The translations under genes and the position numbers were made by a program. From positions 7,003,501 through 7,067,500 of the forward strand of contig NZ_CP011340.1 in the NCBI RefSeq assembly GCF_001278075.1: a stretch of DNA of 64,000 nt, given 5' to 3'. Positions 11,188-20,196 of the stretch are shown one piece after another. The notes under the pieces were generated by a model, which was not told the DNA's origin, ran no database searches, and was given only the letters and a program-made list of their open reading frames with translations. Source of the DNA: Streptomyces pristinaespiralis (GTDB lineage: Bacteria; Actinomycetota; Actinomycetes; Streptomycetales; Streptomycetaceae). Within the stretch, counting starts at the first letter, position 1. The number at the start of each line of letters is the position of its first letter.

Positions 11188-11521
11188 GGACGCGCTGCGT
11201 TCGCTGCTCCGCTGGGTGCACGAGGACGAGAGCCTCGAAGGCCGCGTACGCGGCAGGATCGGCGCCGGCTCCGCACCCGAGCCCGGGAGCATGGGGCCCG
11301 GTTTCGACCTCGCCCAGTTCGCCGTCGCCAGCGGTCTGTCCACCAGCGCCCTGGTGGTCTCCGTGCTCCAGTGGCGCTCGTCCCTGCGGCGTCCGCCCGC
11401 GGTCGTCCTCAGCCGCGACGGCGTGGAGGTCCGCCTCGCCAAGGAGGCCGCGGACGACCCGGAGACACTGCGCAGAATCATGGCCGCTCTGGAGACGCGG
11501 AACGATGACGGCGCTCGCTGA
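11144..11521 (+). CDS. Effector-associated constant component EACC1-like protein
   Basis: This small protein of 125 residues is nested between the kinase and the caspase genes. Its layout is an N-terminal beta-rich segment (LTVRVTATGDGEDALRSLLR), a Gly/Pro linker, one hydrophobic helix (QFAVASGLSTSALVVSVLQW) and a C-terminal strand-rich end (AVVLSRDGVEVRLAKEA) with PETLRRIMAALE. This matches my recollection of the EACC1 family, which is consistently encoded beside caspase-like or trypsin-like effectors in actinobacterial conflict systems. The GTG start (AAGGACGG upstream) lies inside the kinase gene, and its end overlaps the caspase start by 17 bases. It may couple the kinase to the protease, but no biochemical role can be read from the sequence. 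Confidence 0.72.
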   Translation: MHHLTVRVTATGDGEDALRSLLRWVHEDESLEGRVRGRIGAGSAPEPGSMGPGFDLAQFAVASGLSTSALVVSVLQWRSSLRRPPAVVLSRDGVEVRLAKEAADDPETLRRIMAALETRNDDGAR

Positions 11522-12638
11522 CCCGAGCCTGTCCCGTGCCGTCCTCATAGGCACCGCCTCGTACCTGCATCTCGAACAGCTGCCGGCGGTCGAGGCCAAC
11601 CTGGTGGACCTGGCGGGCGAGTTGTGCGACCCGACGGTCTGGGGGCTGCCCGTGCAGCACTGCACGCTCGTCGCGGACCCGCAGACGTCCTCCGGGATGC
11701 TCGACCCGGTCCACGAGGCGGCCGAGGAGGCCACGGACACCCTGCTCGTGTACTACGCCGGGCACGGCATGAGGGACGCGGAGTCGGCCGACCTGTACCT
11801 CGGGCTCGTCGGCTCGAGGGAAGGCATCGGCTACACGGCGGTGGCCTACCAGCATCTGAGAGGCGCGCTCCGGTCCGCGCGGGCCCGCCGCAAGGTCGTC
11901 GTCCTCGACTGCTGCTTCAGCGGCCGGGCGGCCCGCACCCTGTCGGGCTCCGGGCTCGCCGCGCAGGCGGCCGTCGACGGCGCGTACGTACTGACCGCCT
12001 CGCCCCGCGACCGGGTGGCGCTCGCACCCGACGGCGAGCGGTACACCGCCTTCACCGCGGAACTGCTCCAGATCCTCCGCCGGGGCGTCCCGGACGGGCC
12101 CGACCTGCTCGACCTCGACACGTTGTACCGGGTGCTGAAGGCACGTCTCCAGGCGAAGAACCGCCCCGTCCCGCAGCGCTCCCAGGAGAACACCGTCGGC
12201 GCCCTGCCACTCGCCCGCAACAAGGCGAGGGCGGGAGAACGCGCACCGGCGGGCCCGGTGCTCGCCGCCGATGTCCGGGCCGCCGCCGTGGCCACCGGAC
12301 TGAACGTCGCCCGCATGCTGCGCGCCGCGGGCAACACCCGGGACGCGCTGCCCGTCCTGCGCCTCGCCCTTCAGGAGCAGCCGCCCGCCGGCCAGGGCAA
12401 CCTGCTGGCCGTCCAGCTTGAGCTGTCCGACGTGCTCGCGGAGACGGGACAGATCCCGGAAGCCATCACCGTGCTGGAGTCCGCCTTCCAGCAGGTCCAC
12501 AAGGCGTACGGGCCGGAGGCCGTCGAGGTGTGCCGGCGGCTGGCGGACCTCCTCCAGGAGTCCGGCAACCACATCCAGGCCTGCGAGGTGCTCAAGCACG
12601 CCCTGGACCTCGCCGACGGCACCCTGCCGGGCCGCTGA
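11505..12638 (+). CDS. Caspase-like (C14) cysteine protease with TPR-like tail, EACC1-associated type
   Basis: This 377-residue protein has a caspase/metacaspase-type p20 fold in its first half: AVLIGTASYLHLEQLPAV, the catalytic His87 in LLVYYAGHG and the catalytic Cys137 in VVVLDCCFSG, so the His-Cys dyad is complete. FTAELLQIL and the region to about 230 would form the small-subunit part. The C-terminal half (about 258-372) is helical with TPR-like repeats (AAGNTRDALPVLRLALQ, TGQIPEAITVLESAFQQ, SGNHIQACEVLKHALDLA). There is no signal peptide, so it is cytosolic. The start overlaps the EACC1 gene by 17 bases. A regulated, potentially self-destructive protease is the likely effector of the cassette. 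A strong hairpin follows. Confidence 0.88.
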   Translation: MTALADPSLSRAVLIGTASYLHLEQLPAVEANLVDLAGELCDPTVWGLPVQHCTLVADPQTSSGMLDPVHEAAEEATDTLLVYYAGHGMRDAESADLYLGLVGSREGIGYTAVAYQHLRGALRSARARRKVVVLDCCFSGRAARTLSGSGLAAQAAVDGAYVLTASPRDRVALAPDGERYTAFTAELLQILRRGVPDGPDLLDLDTLYRVLKARLQAKNRPVPQRSQENTVGALPLARNKARAGERAPAGPVLAADVRAAAVATGLNVARMLRAAGNTRDALPVLRLALQEQPPAGQGNLLAVQLELSDVLAETGQIPEAITVLESAFQQVHKAYGPEAVEVCRRLADLLQESGNHIQACEVLKHALDLADGTLPGR

Positions 12639-12640
12639 AC

Positions 12641-12679
12641 GGCCGGAGCCCGGCGACGGTGTGTCGCCGGGCTCCGGCC
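12641..12679. terminator. Bidirectional hairpin between the caspase gene and the DUF349 gene
   Basis: A perfect 17-bp inverted repeat (12641-12657 and 12663-12679) with a 5-base loop sits between two convergent genes. It begins three bases after the caspase stop and could serve both strands. Confidence 0.78.
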
Positions 12680-12699
12680 CACCGGGGCAGGGGAGGGCC

Positions 12700-13929
12700 T
12701 CAGCCCCCGAACTCGTGCAGACCCTTCAGCGCCTGGTCCAGCAGCGCCTGACGGCCCTCGAGCTCCTTGGCGAGCTTGTCGGCGCGGGCGTTGTTGCCCG
12801 ACGCGCGGGCCGCGTCGATCTGGCCGCGCAGCTTGTCGACGGCCGCCTGGAGCTGGCCGGTCAGACCCTCGGCACGCGCACGCGCCTCCGGGTTCGTCCG
12901 GCGCCACTCGTTCTCCTCGGACTCCTGCAGGGCCCGCTCCACCGCGTGCATCCGGCCCTCGACCTTGGGACGGGCGTCCCGCGGCACGTGGCCGATGGCC
13001 TCCCAGCGCTCGTTGATCGAACGGAAGGCGGCACGGGCGGCCTTCAGGTCGGTCACGGGCACCAGCTTCTCGGCCTCCGCGGCGAGCTCCTCCTTGAGCT
13101 TGAGGTTCTCCGCCTGCTCGGCGTCACGCTCGGCGAAGACGCCGCTCCGGGCGGCGAAGAACACGTCCTGGGCGCCGCGGAAGCGGTTCCACAGGTCGTC
13201 CTCGGCCTCCCGCTGGGCACGGCCGGCGGCCTTCCACTGCGCCATCAGGTCCCGGTAGCGGGCCGCGGTGACACCCCAGTCCGTGGACCCGGAGAGCGCC
13301 TCGGCCTCCGCGACCAGCTTCTCCTTCGTCCTGCGGGCCTCCTCGCGCTGCGCGTCCAGCGACGCGAAGTGCGCCTTGCGGCGCTTGGAGAACGCGGAGC
13401 GCGCGTGCGAGAACCGGTGCCACAGTTCGTCGTCGGACTTCCGGTCGAGCCGGGGCAGGCCCTTCCAGGTGTCCACCAGCGCACGCAGCCGCTCGCCCGC
13501 CGACCGCCATTGCTCGCTCTGGGCCAGCTCCTCCGCCTCGGCGACCAGGGCCTCCTTGGCCTTGCGCGCCTCGTCGGTCTGCTTCGCCCGCTGTGCCTTT
13601 CGCTCCTCACGGCGCTTGTCGACCGTCGCCACGAGTGCGTCGAGACGCACCCGGAGCGCCTGGAGGTCGCCCACCGCGTGGTGCTCGTCCACCTGCTGAC
13701 GCAGATGGTCGATGGCGGCCTGGGCGTCCTTGGCCGACAGATCGGTGGTCTTCACCCGCCGCTCGAGGAGGCCGATCTCGACCACCAGGCCCTCGTACTT
13801 GCGCTCGAAGTAGGCCAGAGCCTCCTCTGGAGTCCCGGCCTGCCACGATCCGACGACCTGCTCGCCCTCGGCAGTACGCACGTACACGGTGCCCGTCTCG
13901 TCGACGCGGCCCCACGGGTCGCTGCTCAC
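12700..13929 (-). CDS. DUF349 coiled-coil protein
   Basis: This 409-residue protein has a short N-terminal domain (MSSDPWGRVDETGTVYVRT) and then several DUF349 units, recognisable by repeats such as LMAQWKAAGRAQREAEDDLW, LWNRFRGAQDVFFAAR, LVDTWKGLPRL and LWHRFSHARSAFSKR. It is highly charged and almost entirely helical (coiled coil). DUF349 proteins are widespread in actinobacteria next to cyclophilin genes, as here, and their function is not established. GTG start. There is no membrane segment or signal peptide. Confidence 0.9.
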   Translation of the reverse strand: MSSDPWGRVDETGTVYVRTAEGEQVVGSWQAGTPEEALAYFERKYEGLVVEIGLLERRVKTTDLSAKDAQAAIDHLRQQVDEHHAVGDLQALRVRLDALVATVDKRREERKAQRAKQTDEARKAKEALVAEAEELAQSEQWRSAGERLRALVDTWKGLPRLDRKSDDELWHRFSHARSAFSKRRKAHFASLDAQREEARRTKEKLVAEAEALSGSTDWGVTAARYRDLMAQWKAAGRAQREAEDDLWNRFRGAQDVFFAARSGVFAERDAEQAENLKLKEELAAEAEKLVPVTDLKAARAAFRSINERWEAIGHVPRDARPKVEGRMHAVERALQESEENEWRRTNPEARARAEGLTGQLQAAVDKLRGQIDAARASGNNARADKLAKELEGRQALLDQALKGLHEFGG

Positions 13930-14103
13930 AGCGCCTCCTCAACCTGATGCCGACGAGGGGTTCGTCCCCCGGGCATCGTCCACAGTTTCCCGGACGGGCC
14001 TCGCCCGCCCTCCACGGCGCGCGTCCAGCACGCGCCGTACAACGCCCAATCTAGGCGACCGGCCACCCGGCTGTCCGCACTCAGCGCGGCCGAAATTGCC
14101 CGG

Positions 14104-14886
14104 CTACGCCTTCGGGACGGTGGCCTTCTCGATGGTCACGGCCTTCTTCGGGGGACCGTCCGCGCCACCGCCCTCGACACCGGCCTTCGCCACGTCCTGA
14201 ACGGCCTTGAGGCTCTTCGCGTCCATGGTGCCGAACGGCGTGTAGGTCGGCGGGAGTTTGGTGTCCTTGTAGACGAGGAAGAACTGGCTGCCGCCCGAGT
14301 CGGGCTGGCTGGTGTTCGCCATCGCGACCGTGCCCGCCGGGAACGTCACCGTGCCGTCGGCGCCGGCCTTGCCGAGCGCGTCGAGGTTCTCGTCGGGGAT
14401 CGTGTAGCCGGGACCGCCGGTGCCGTCGCCCTTCGGGTCACCGCACTGCAGCACGAAGATGTTCTCCGTGGTCAGACGGTGACACTTAGTGCCGTCGAAG
14501 TAGCCCTTGTCCGCGAGCGACTTGAACGAGTTGACCGTGTGCGGCGTCTTCGCGGCGTCCATCGCGATCGCGATGTCGCCCCCGTTGGTCTCGAGCCGGA
14601 ACGAGTACTTGGCCTTCTTGTCGATCGCCATCGCCGGCTCCGGCGTGCTGCTCTCGGAGGCGGAGGCGCTCGGCGGGGGATCGAGCGGCGCGGCGTCGTC
14701 CTTCTTGTCGTCCCCGGTGAGGCCGATGGCATAGACGGCGCCGCCGCCCGCGAGCACCACGGCGAGCGCCGCCGCGATCACGGAGTTGCGGACCTTGGCC
14801 TTCTTCCGCGCCTGCTCCCTGCGCTGCTGCTGGCGCTCGAACTTCTCCCTGGCGAGCTGCCGCCGTCGCTGATCGCTGCTGACCAC
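14104..14886 (-). CDS. Membrane-anchored cyclophilin-type peptidyl-prolyl isomerase
   Basis: This is a cyclophilin-family prolyl isomerase of 260 residues. A basic N-terminal segment (QRRRQLAREKFERQQQRREQ) precedes a single transmembrane helix (VIAAALAVVLAGGGAVYAI), so the catalytic domain should face the outside. The domain runs from about 85 and shows TPHTVNSFKSLADKGYFDGT, CHRL, and FQ-motif variants (SGGSQFFLVYKD, TPFGTM). The start is GTG 14886, which has AAGGAG eleven bases upstream. The much longer open frame beyond it is only a shadow of the divergent hydrolase gene. Confidence 0.92.
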   Translation of the reverse strand: MVSSDQRRRQLAREKFERQQQRREQARKKAKVRNSVIAAALAVVLAGGGAVYAIGLTGDDKKDDAAPLDPPPSASASESSTPEPAMAIDKKAKYSFRLETNGGDIAIAMDAAKTPHTVNSFKSLADKGYFDGTKCHRLTTENIFVLQCGDPKGDGTGGPGYTIPDENLDALGKAGADGTVTFPAGTVAMANTSQPDSGGSQFFLVYKDTKLPPTYTPFGTMDAKSLKAVQDVAKAGVEGGGADGPPKKAVTIEKATVPKA

Positions 14887-15078
14887 CGGGTCTTCTCCTT
14901 GTAACTCGTGGGTCGAAGGTCGTTCAAGGCGCGTACGTCGGATGAGGCCGACCGCCGGGCTTGCCCGTACCGTATACGGGTTGGCTGTGTGATGAGCAGC
15001 GCCGGTAGGCTCTGATCTGCTGCAATCCACTGCAAACCACGCAGCGGCCGACCGACGACGACCGAACTGAGGACGATC

Positions 15079-15789
15079 GTGCTTATTGCCGGGTTCCCCG
15101 CCGGGGCCTGGGGGACCAACTGCTATCTGGTCGCCCCCGCCGCAGGCGAGGAGTGCGTGATCATCGACCCGGGCCACCAGGCCACCGAAGGCGTCGAGGA
15201 AGCGCTGAAGAAGCATCGGCTCAAGCCCGTCGCCGTCGTCCTCACCCATGGGCACATCGACCACGTCGCCTCCGTCGTCCCCGTCTGCGGCGCCCATGAC
15301 GTCCCGGCCTGGATCCACCCCGAGGACCGCTACATGATGAGCGACCCGGAGAAGGCGCTCGGCCGCTCCATTGGGATGCCTCTCATGGGTGAGCTGACCG
15401 TCGGGGAGCCCGACGACGTCAAGGAACTCACCGACGGCGCCGCGCTCAGCCTGGCCGGCCTCGATTTCTCCGTCTCGCACGCGCCCGGCCATACCAAGGG
15501 GTCGGTGACCTTCAAGATGCCCGAGTCGGCGGACGTCCCGTCCGTCTTCTTCTCGGGCGACCTGCTGTTCGCCGGCTCCATCGGACGCACGGACCTGCCC
15601 GGCGGCGACATGGACGAGATGCTCGAGTCGCTGGCACGGGTGTGCCTGCCCCTCGACGACTCGACCGTGGTGCTGTCCGGCCACGGCCCCCAGACGACCA
15701 TCGGCCGCGAGCGCGCCACCAACCCGTATCTGCGGGAAGTGGCCGCCGGCCTCGGGAGCGGTCGGCCCGCTCCCCGACGAGGAATGTGA
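15079..15789 (+). CDS. MBL-fold (glyoxalase II-like) metallohydrolase
   Basis: This is a 236-residue metallo-beta-lactamase-fold hydrolase. The metal-binding motif is [10 protein letters not shown], followed by the downstream ligands in [11 protein letters not shown] and [20 protein letters not shown], and the terminal [13 protein letters not shown]. This matches YcbL/glyoxalase II-like enzymes that hydrolyse thioesters such as S-lactoylglutathione or, in actinobacteria, probably mycothiol adducts. It is divergent from the cyclophilin gene and 13 bases upstream of hisS. A possible -35/-10 pair (TTGGCT at 14981, TAGGCT at 15006, 19-base gap) precedes it. Confidence 0.92.
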   Translation: MLIAGFPAGAWGTNCYLVAPAAGEECVIIDPGHQATEGVEEALKKHRLKPVAVVLTHGHIDHVASVVPVCGAHDVPAWIHPEDRYMMSDPEKALGRSIGMPLMGELTVGEPDDVKELTDGAALSLAGLDFSVSHAPGHTKGSVTFKMPESADVPSVFFSGDLLFAGSIGRTDLPGGDMDEMLESLARVCLPLDDSTVVLSGHGPQTTIGRERATNPYLREVAAGLGSGRPAPRRGM

Positions 15790-15802
15790 CGAGACTTCAC
15801 AG

Positions 15803-17065
15803 GTGAATACCTTCCAGGCCCCCAAGGGCACGTACGACCTGATCCCGCCGCGGTCCGCGACGTACCTCGCGGTGCGTGACGCGATCTCCACTCCGCTGAA
15901 GAACTCGGGCTACGGCTACATCGAGACGCCCGGATTCGAGAACGTCGAGCTGTTCGCGCGCGGCGTCGGTGAGTCCACCGACATCGTGACCAAGGAGATG
16001 TACGCCTTCGAGACCAAGGGCGGCGACAAGCTGGCCCTGCGGCCCGAGGGCACGGCGTCCGTGCTGCGCGCGGCGCTGGAGGCCAACCTCCACAAGGCCG
16101 GCAACCTCCCGGTCAAGCTCTGGTACTCGGGCTCGTACTACCGCTACGAGCGCCCGCAGGCCGGCCGCTACCGGCACTTCTCCCAGGTCGGGGCCGAGGC
16201 GATCGGCACAGAGGATCCGGCGCTGGACGCCGAGCTGATCATTCTGGCCGACCAGGCGTACCGCTCGCTGGGCCTGCGTAACTTCCGCATCCTGCTCAAC
16301 TCGCTCGGCGACAAGGAGTGCCGTCCGGTCTACCGCGAGGCGCTCCAGACCTTCCTGCGCGACCTCGACCTCGACGAGGACACCCGCCGCCGTATCGAGA
16401 TCAACCCGCTGCGGGTCCTCGACGACAAGCGCGACGCGGTGCAGAAGCAGCTGGCCGGCGCGCCCATGCTGCGCGACTACCTGTGCGACGCGTGCAAGGC
16501 GTACCACGAGCAGGTGCGTGAACTGCTGACCGCGGCGGGCGTCGCCTTCGAGGACGACGAGAAGCTGGTGCGCGGCCTCGACTACTACACGCGCACCACC
16601 TTCGAGTTCGTCCACGACGGTCTCGGCTCGCAGTCCGCGGTGGGCGGCGGCGGCCGCTACGACGGCCTGTCAGAGATGATCGGCGGCCCCGCGCTGCCGT
16701 CCGTCGGCTGGGCGCTCGGCGTCGACCGTACGGTCCTCGCCCTGGAGGCGGAGGGCGTCGAGCTCGACATCCCGGCCGCCACCAGCGTGTACGCGGTGCC
16801 GCTGGGCGACGAGGCGCGGCGCGTCCTGTTCGGCGTGGTGACCGAGCTGCGCAAGGCGGGCGTCGCGGCCGACTTCTCGTACGGCGGGAAGGGCCTCAAG
16901 GGCGCGATGAAGAACGCCAACCGCAGCGGGGCCCGGTACGCGATCGTCGCCGGTGAGCGTGATCTCGCCGACGGCGTGGTCCAGCTCAAGGACATGGAGT
17001 CGGGCGAGCAGGAGCCGGTGCCGGTCGCCGAGATCCTCACCCGGCTGCGCGGCCGGCTCGGCTGA
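15803..17065 (+). CDS. hisS: Histidyl-tRNA synthetase
   Basis: This class II aminoacyl-tRNA synthetase charges tRNA-His. The 420-residue protein has the N-terminal [13 protein letters not shown], motif 2 ([19 protein letters not shown]), the histidine-specific motif [15 protein letters not shown], motif 3 ([13 protein letters not shown]) and the C-terminal anticodon-binding domain ([20 protein letters not shown]). The GTG start follows the MBL hydrolase by 13 bases, so the two are probably co-transcribed. Confidence 0.97.
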   Translation: MNTFQAPKGTYDLIPPRSATYLAVRDAISTPLKNSGYGYIETPGFENVELFARGVGESTDIVTKEMYAFETKGGDKLALRPEGTASVLRAALEANLHKAGNLPVKLWYSGSYYRYERPQAGRYRHFSQVGAEAIGTEDPALDAELIILADQAYRSLGLRNFRILLNSLGDKECRPVYREALQTFLRDLDLDEDTRRRIEINPLRVLDDKRDAVQKQLAGAPMLRDYLCDACKAYHEQVRELLTAAGVAFEDDEKLVRGLDYYTRTTFEFVHDGLGSQSAVGGGGRYDGLSEMIGGPALPSVGWALGVDRTVLALEAEGVELDIPAATSVYAVPLGDEARRVLFGVVTELRKAGVAADFSYGGKGLKGAMKNANRSGARYAIVAGERDLADGVVQLKDMESGEQEPVPVAEILTRLRGRLG

Positions 17066-17097
17066 GACGCCGCGCGGTCCGGCCGGCAACGGCGGTC

Positions 17098-17135
17098 GCG
17101 GGGGCCCGGGGCGGACAACTGCCCCGGGCCCCCGC
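17098..17135 (+). terminator. Hairpin terminator after hisS
   Basis: A perfect 15-bp GC-only stem (17098-17112 and 17121-17135) with an 8-base loop lies about 30 bases after the hisS stop. Confidence 0.78.
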
Positions 17136-17257
17136 TCCGTTACGGGCCCGGCGGGCCGGCCGGACGGGATCTTCCTTATCCGGATCGAACGGAGAAGATC
17201 CGTACCGGTGCGGCAGAATGGCCGTGCCCAGCAGCCCCGGAGCGATGGAACGGCGAA

Positions 17258-17902
17258 ATGACGAGTGCAGCGGCCAAGGACGTGTCCCCCGACGAGGACG
17301 CGCCCGGTGTGCGCAGGGTCGGCGCCGGCAGAGCCTTCGCCTGGCTGCTCGTCGTCACCGGCGCCGCCGGTGTGCTGGCCGCGTGGGTCATCACGATCGA
17401 CAAGTTCAAGATCCTCGAGGCGAAGATCGCCGGCACCACCTTCACCCCGGGGTGCAGCCTCAACCCGGTGGTTTCCTGCGGCAGCGTCATGGAGAGCGAC
17501 CAGGCCGCGGCCTTCGGCTTCCCCAACCCGATGCTCGGCCTTGTGACCTACGGCATCGTGGTCTGCGTCGGCATGAGCCTGCTCGCCGGCGCCGGCTTCC
17601 GCCGCTGGTACTGGCTGACCTTCAACGCGGGCACGCTCTTCGGCGTCGGCTTCTGCACCTGGCTGATGCAGCAGTCGCTGTACGAGATCAACGCGCTCTG
17701 CCTGTGGTGCTGCCTGGCCTGGGTCGCCACGATCTTCATGTTCTGGTACGTGACCTCGCACAACGTCCGCAACGGACTGCTGCCCGCACCGGCCTGGCTG
17801 CGCGGTTTCCTCGACGAGTTCACCTGGGTGCTGCCGGTCCTGCACACCGGTGTCATCGGCATGCTGATCCTGACCCGCTGGTGGGACTTCTGGACCTCCT
17901 GA
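17258..17902 (+). CDS. Vitamin K epoxide reductase (VKOR) family membrane protein
   Basis: This 214-residue protein has five predicted transmembrane helices, among them AWLLVVTGAAGVLAAWVIT, GLVTYGIVVCVGMSLLAG and GTLFGVGFCTWLMQQSLY. The redox-active CxxC is in INALCLWCC, and the loop cysteine pair that relays electrons is in TPGCSLNPVVSCG. Bacterial VKOR homologues reoxidise DsbA-like disulfide-forming proteins using quinone, so the likely role is extracytoplasmic disulfide formation. It stands alone between hisS and rarA. Confidence 0.93.
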   Translation: MTSAAAKDVSPDEDAPGVRRVGAGRAFAWLLVVTGAAGVLAAWVITIDKFKILEAKIAGTTFTPGCSLNPVVSCGSVMESDQAAAFGFPNPMLGLVTYGIVVCVGMSLLAGAGFRRWYWLTFNAGTLFGVGFCTWLMQQSLYEINALCLWCCLAWVATIFMFWYVTSHNVRNGLLPAPAWLRGFLDEFTWVLPVLHTGVIGMLILTRWWDFWTS

Positions 17903-17931
17903 CCGGATCCGGCGCTGTCGGTGGGCTGACA

Positions 17932-17937
17932 TAGGCT
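17932..17937 (+). promoter_or_regulatory. Candidate -10 element for a leaderless rarA mRNA
   Basis: TAGGCT ends seven bases before the GTG at 17945. That spacing would make the transcript start at or very near the start codon. No ribosome-binding site precedes the GTG, which supports a leaderless mRNA. The -35 region is not convincing. Confidence 0.4.
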
Positions 17938-17944
17938 TCACATC

Positions 17945-19306
17945 GTGGAGCCCGACCTCTTTACCGCCGCAGCCGAAGAACGCCAGGAGAAGGACCCGAC
18001 CAGCAGTCCACTGGCGGTCCGGATGCGCCCGCGCACCCTCGACGAGGTCGTCGGCCAGCGGCATCTGCTCAAGCCCGGTTCACCGCTGCGCCGGCTGGTC
18101 GGCGAGGGCGCCAACGGGGGAGGACCGGCCGGCGTCTCGTCCGTGATCCTGTGGGGCCCGCCCGGCACCGGCAAGACCACGCTGGCCTACGTGGTCTCCA
18201 AGGCGACGAACAAGCGCTTCGTCGAGCTCTCCGCGATCACTGCGGGCGTCAAGGAGGTCCGGGCCGTCATCGAGGGCGCCAAGCGCGCCGCGGGCGGCTT
18301 CGGCAAGGAGACCGTCCTCTTCCTCGACGAGATCCACCGCTTCTCCAAGGCCCAGCAGGACTCGCTGCTCCCCGCGGTCGAGAACCGCTGGGTCACGCTG
18401 ATCGCCGCCACCACCGAGAATCCGTACTTCTCGGTGATCTCCCCGCTGCTCTCCCGTTCGCTGCTGCTCACCCTGGAGCCGCTGACCGACGACGACGTCC
18501 GCGGCCTGCTGCGCCGGGCGCTCACCGAGGAGCGGGGGCTCGGCGGTGCCGTGTCGCTCCCCGAGGACGCGGAGGCGCATCTGCTGCGCATCGCGGGCGG
18601 CGACGCCCGGCGGGCGCTGACGGCTCTGGAGGCCGCGGCCGGCGCTGCCCTCGACAAGGGCGAGGACGGGATCAGCCTGGTCACCGTGGAGGAGACGGTC
18701 GACCGGGCGGCGGTGAAGTACGACCGCGACGGCGACCAGCACTACGACGTCGCCAGCGCGCTCATCAAGTCGATCCGCGGTTCGGACGTGGACGCGGCGC
18801 TGCACTATCTGGCGCGGATGATCGAGGCGGGGGAGGACCCGCGGTTCATCGCCCGGCGGCTGATGATCTCGGCGAGTGAGGACATCGGCCTGGCCGATCC
18901 GACCGCTCTTCCGACGGCGGTGGCGGCCGCTCAGGCCGTCGCCATGATCGGCTTTCCGGAGGCGGCGCTGACGCTGAGCCATGCCACGATCGCCCTCGCC
19001 CTGGCCCCGAAGTCGAACGCGGCGACGACGGCGATCTCCGCGGCCCAGCAGGACGTGCGAGGTGGCCTGGCCGGCTCGGTCCCGCCCCATCTGCGCGACG
19101 GCCACTACAAGGGCGCCGCCAAGCTGGGCCACGCCCAGGGATACGTCTATCCGCACGACGTCCCCGGCGGTATCGCGGCCCAGCAGTACGCACCGGACGC
19201 CGTCCACGGCAAGCGTTACTACGAACCGACGCGTTACGGCGCGGAGGCGCGGTACGCGGACGTGGTGGAGAAGGTGCGTGCGCGCCTGCGCGGCGAGGGC
19301 GACTGA
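17945..19306 (+). CDS. rarA: Replication-associated recombination protein A (RarA/MgsA)
   Basis: RarA is an AAA+ ATPase acting at stalled replication forks. The 453-residue protein has an N-terminal [18 protein letters not shown], Walker A ([12 protein letters not shown]), Walker B with the family's [15 protein letters not shown], a sensor 1 region ([20 protein letters not shown]) and a C-terminal oligomerisation domain ([34 protein letters not shown]). It lacks an N-terminal zinc finger, like most bacterial members. Its length fits the family. Confidence 0.95.
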   Translation: MEPDLFTAAAEERQEKDPTSSPLAVRMRPRTLDEVVGQRHLLKPGSPLRRLVGEGANGGGPAGVSSVILWGPPGTGKTTLAYVVSKATNKRFVELSAITAGVKEVRAVIEGAKRAAGGFGKETVLFLDEIHRFSKAQQDSLLPAVENRWVTLIAATTENPYFSVISPLLSRSLLLTLEPLTDDDVRGLLRRALTEERGLGGAVSLPEDAEAHLLRIAGGDARRALTALEAAAGAALDKGEDGISLVTVEETVDRAAVKYDRDGDQHYDVASALIKSIRGSDVDAALHYLARMIEAGEDPRFIARRLMISASEDIGLADPTALPTAVAAAQAVAMIGFPEAALTLSHATIALALAPKSNAATTAISAAQQDVRGGLAGSVPPHLRDGHYKGAAKLGHAQGYVYPHDVPGGIAAQQYAPDAVHGKRYYEPTRYGAEARYADVVEKVRARLRGEGD

Positions 19307-19312
19307 GCGGCG

Positions 19313-20140
19313 TCAGTGGGACGCCGCCTCGAACAGGGTGTGCATCGCGCGACGCAGCTCCGTGACGTCCCCCACGGGGGAGGGGAAGTCGAAGCGGGCG
19401 TCGAAGCAGCGCTCGCCGGTGAACCGCACCCGCAGTCCGAAGCGGTCCAGCGCCAGCGGCACCGCCCGCCGTCCTTCCTCCTCGGCCGTCCCCTCCCGCT
19501 CGCCGAGCAGGGAGCTCAGCGCCTGCACCTGGTCGCTGTGCGCGGAGTGCAGATGCTGGAGCAGCTCGGTCTCGTGGGAGACGAGCGGGTCGACGGCCGC
19601 GTTCGCGAACTCCTCGGGCTCCACGCGGGCGGCGCCCCACAGGTCGTCGACGCTCGCCTCGCCGACCTCGAGGCGCAGCATCATGTACCCGGGCTCGGCC
19701 GCGAGGCCCGGGACGCTGGTCAGCCAGCCGGAGACCCAGGCGCGGCCCCGGATACGGTCGCGCACGGCGACGGGCGCGACATCGGTGAGCTCCAGCACCG
19801 CCGAGAGCTCGTCGTCCTGCGCGTGGGTCGCGGCCCGCACGGCCGGTGAGTCGGCGGCGAACAGCAGGAAGACCTCGCCGTCGGTGCCGACCGCCCTGGC
19901 ATGGGGGGTCAACTGCTCCGGCCGGGCGCCCTCCAGGCCCGGGACGAGCAGTACCGCTGAGCATGTACTCTGTACGAGAGTTCGTGTGCGCTCGGCTGCT
20001 GACGGCATCCGAGTGATTTCAAGCCCGCTGGGACGCGGCTGACCATGAGCTGATCGGACCTCCGTCACCTCGATGCCCGAAGAGGCATCGGCGTTGTTTG
20101 TGCTGTCCGTGATGCGCTTGGTGTTCCCAGGGCGAGACAT
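19313..20140 (-). CDS. DUF2470-domain protein with an iron box upstream
   Basis: This soluble 275-residue protein begins with a disordered 45 residues. A pyridoxamine-oxidase-like split-barrel region follows (TLVQSTCSAVLLVPGLEG, VGTDGEVFLLFAADSP, VSGWLTSVPG), then a C-terminal DUF2470 domain (LLQHLHSAHSDQVQALSSLL, GLRVRFTGERCFDARFDFP). DUF2470 is found in HugZ-type heme-handling proteins, which suggests a role in heme or iron metabolism. The ATG has AAGGAG just upstream. An excellent iron-regulator box covers the region where its promoter must lie, which supports an iron-linked function. Enzymatic activity is not proven by sequence. Confidence 0.85.
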   Translation of the reverse strand: MSRPGNTKRITDSTNNADASSGIEVTEVRSAHGQPRPSGLEITRMPSAAERTRTLVQSTCSAVLLVPGLEGARPEQLTPHARAVGTDGEVFLLFAADSPAVRAATHAQDDELSAVLELTDVAPVAVRDRIRGRAWVSGWLTSVPGLAAEPGYMMLRLEVGEASVDDLWGAARVEPEEFANAAVDPLVSHETELLQHLHSAHSDQVQALSSLLGEREGTAEEEGRRAVPLALDRFGLRVRFTGERCFDARFDFPSPVGDVTELRRAMHTLFEAASH

Positions 20141-20154
20141 GCGATCTCCTTGAG

Positions 20155-20173
20155 TAAGGTGAGCCTAACCTAA
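20155..20173. promoter_or_regulatory. Iron box (DmdR/IdeR-type operator)
   Basis: This 19-base site matches the palindromic DtxR-family box TTAGGTTAGGCTAACCTAA at 16 of 19 positions, with the central C an allowed S. It starts 15 bases upstream of the DUF2470 ATG on the minus strand and ends 23 bases upstream of the rpsD GTG on the plus strand. It could repress the DUF2470 gene under iron sufficiency and might also affect rpsD. Confidence 0.72.
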
Positions 20174-20196
20174 CCCACAACGGAGGTCTGGAGAAC

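Noticed and set aside
14887..15891. N-terminal extension of the cyclophilin frame to 595 residues
   Set aside because: It runs antisense through the MBL hydrolase gene. A good AAGGAG lies just before the GTG at 14886.
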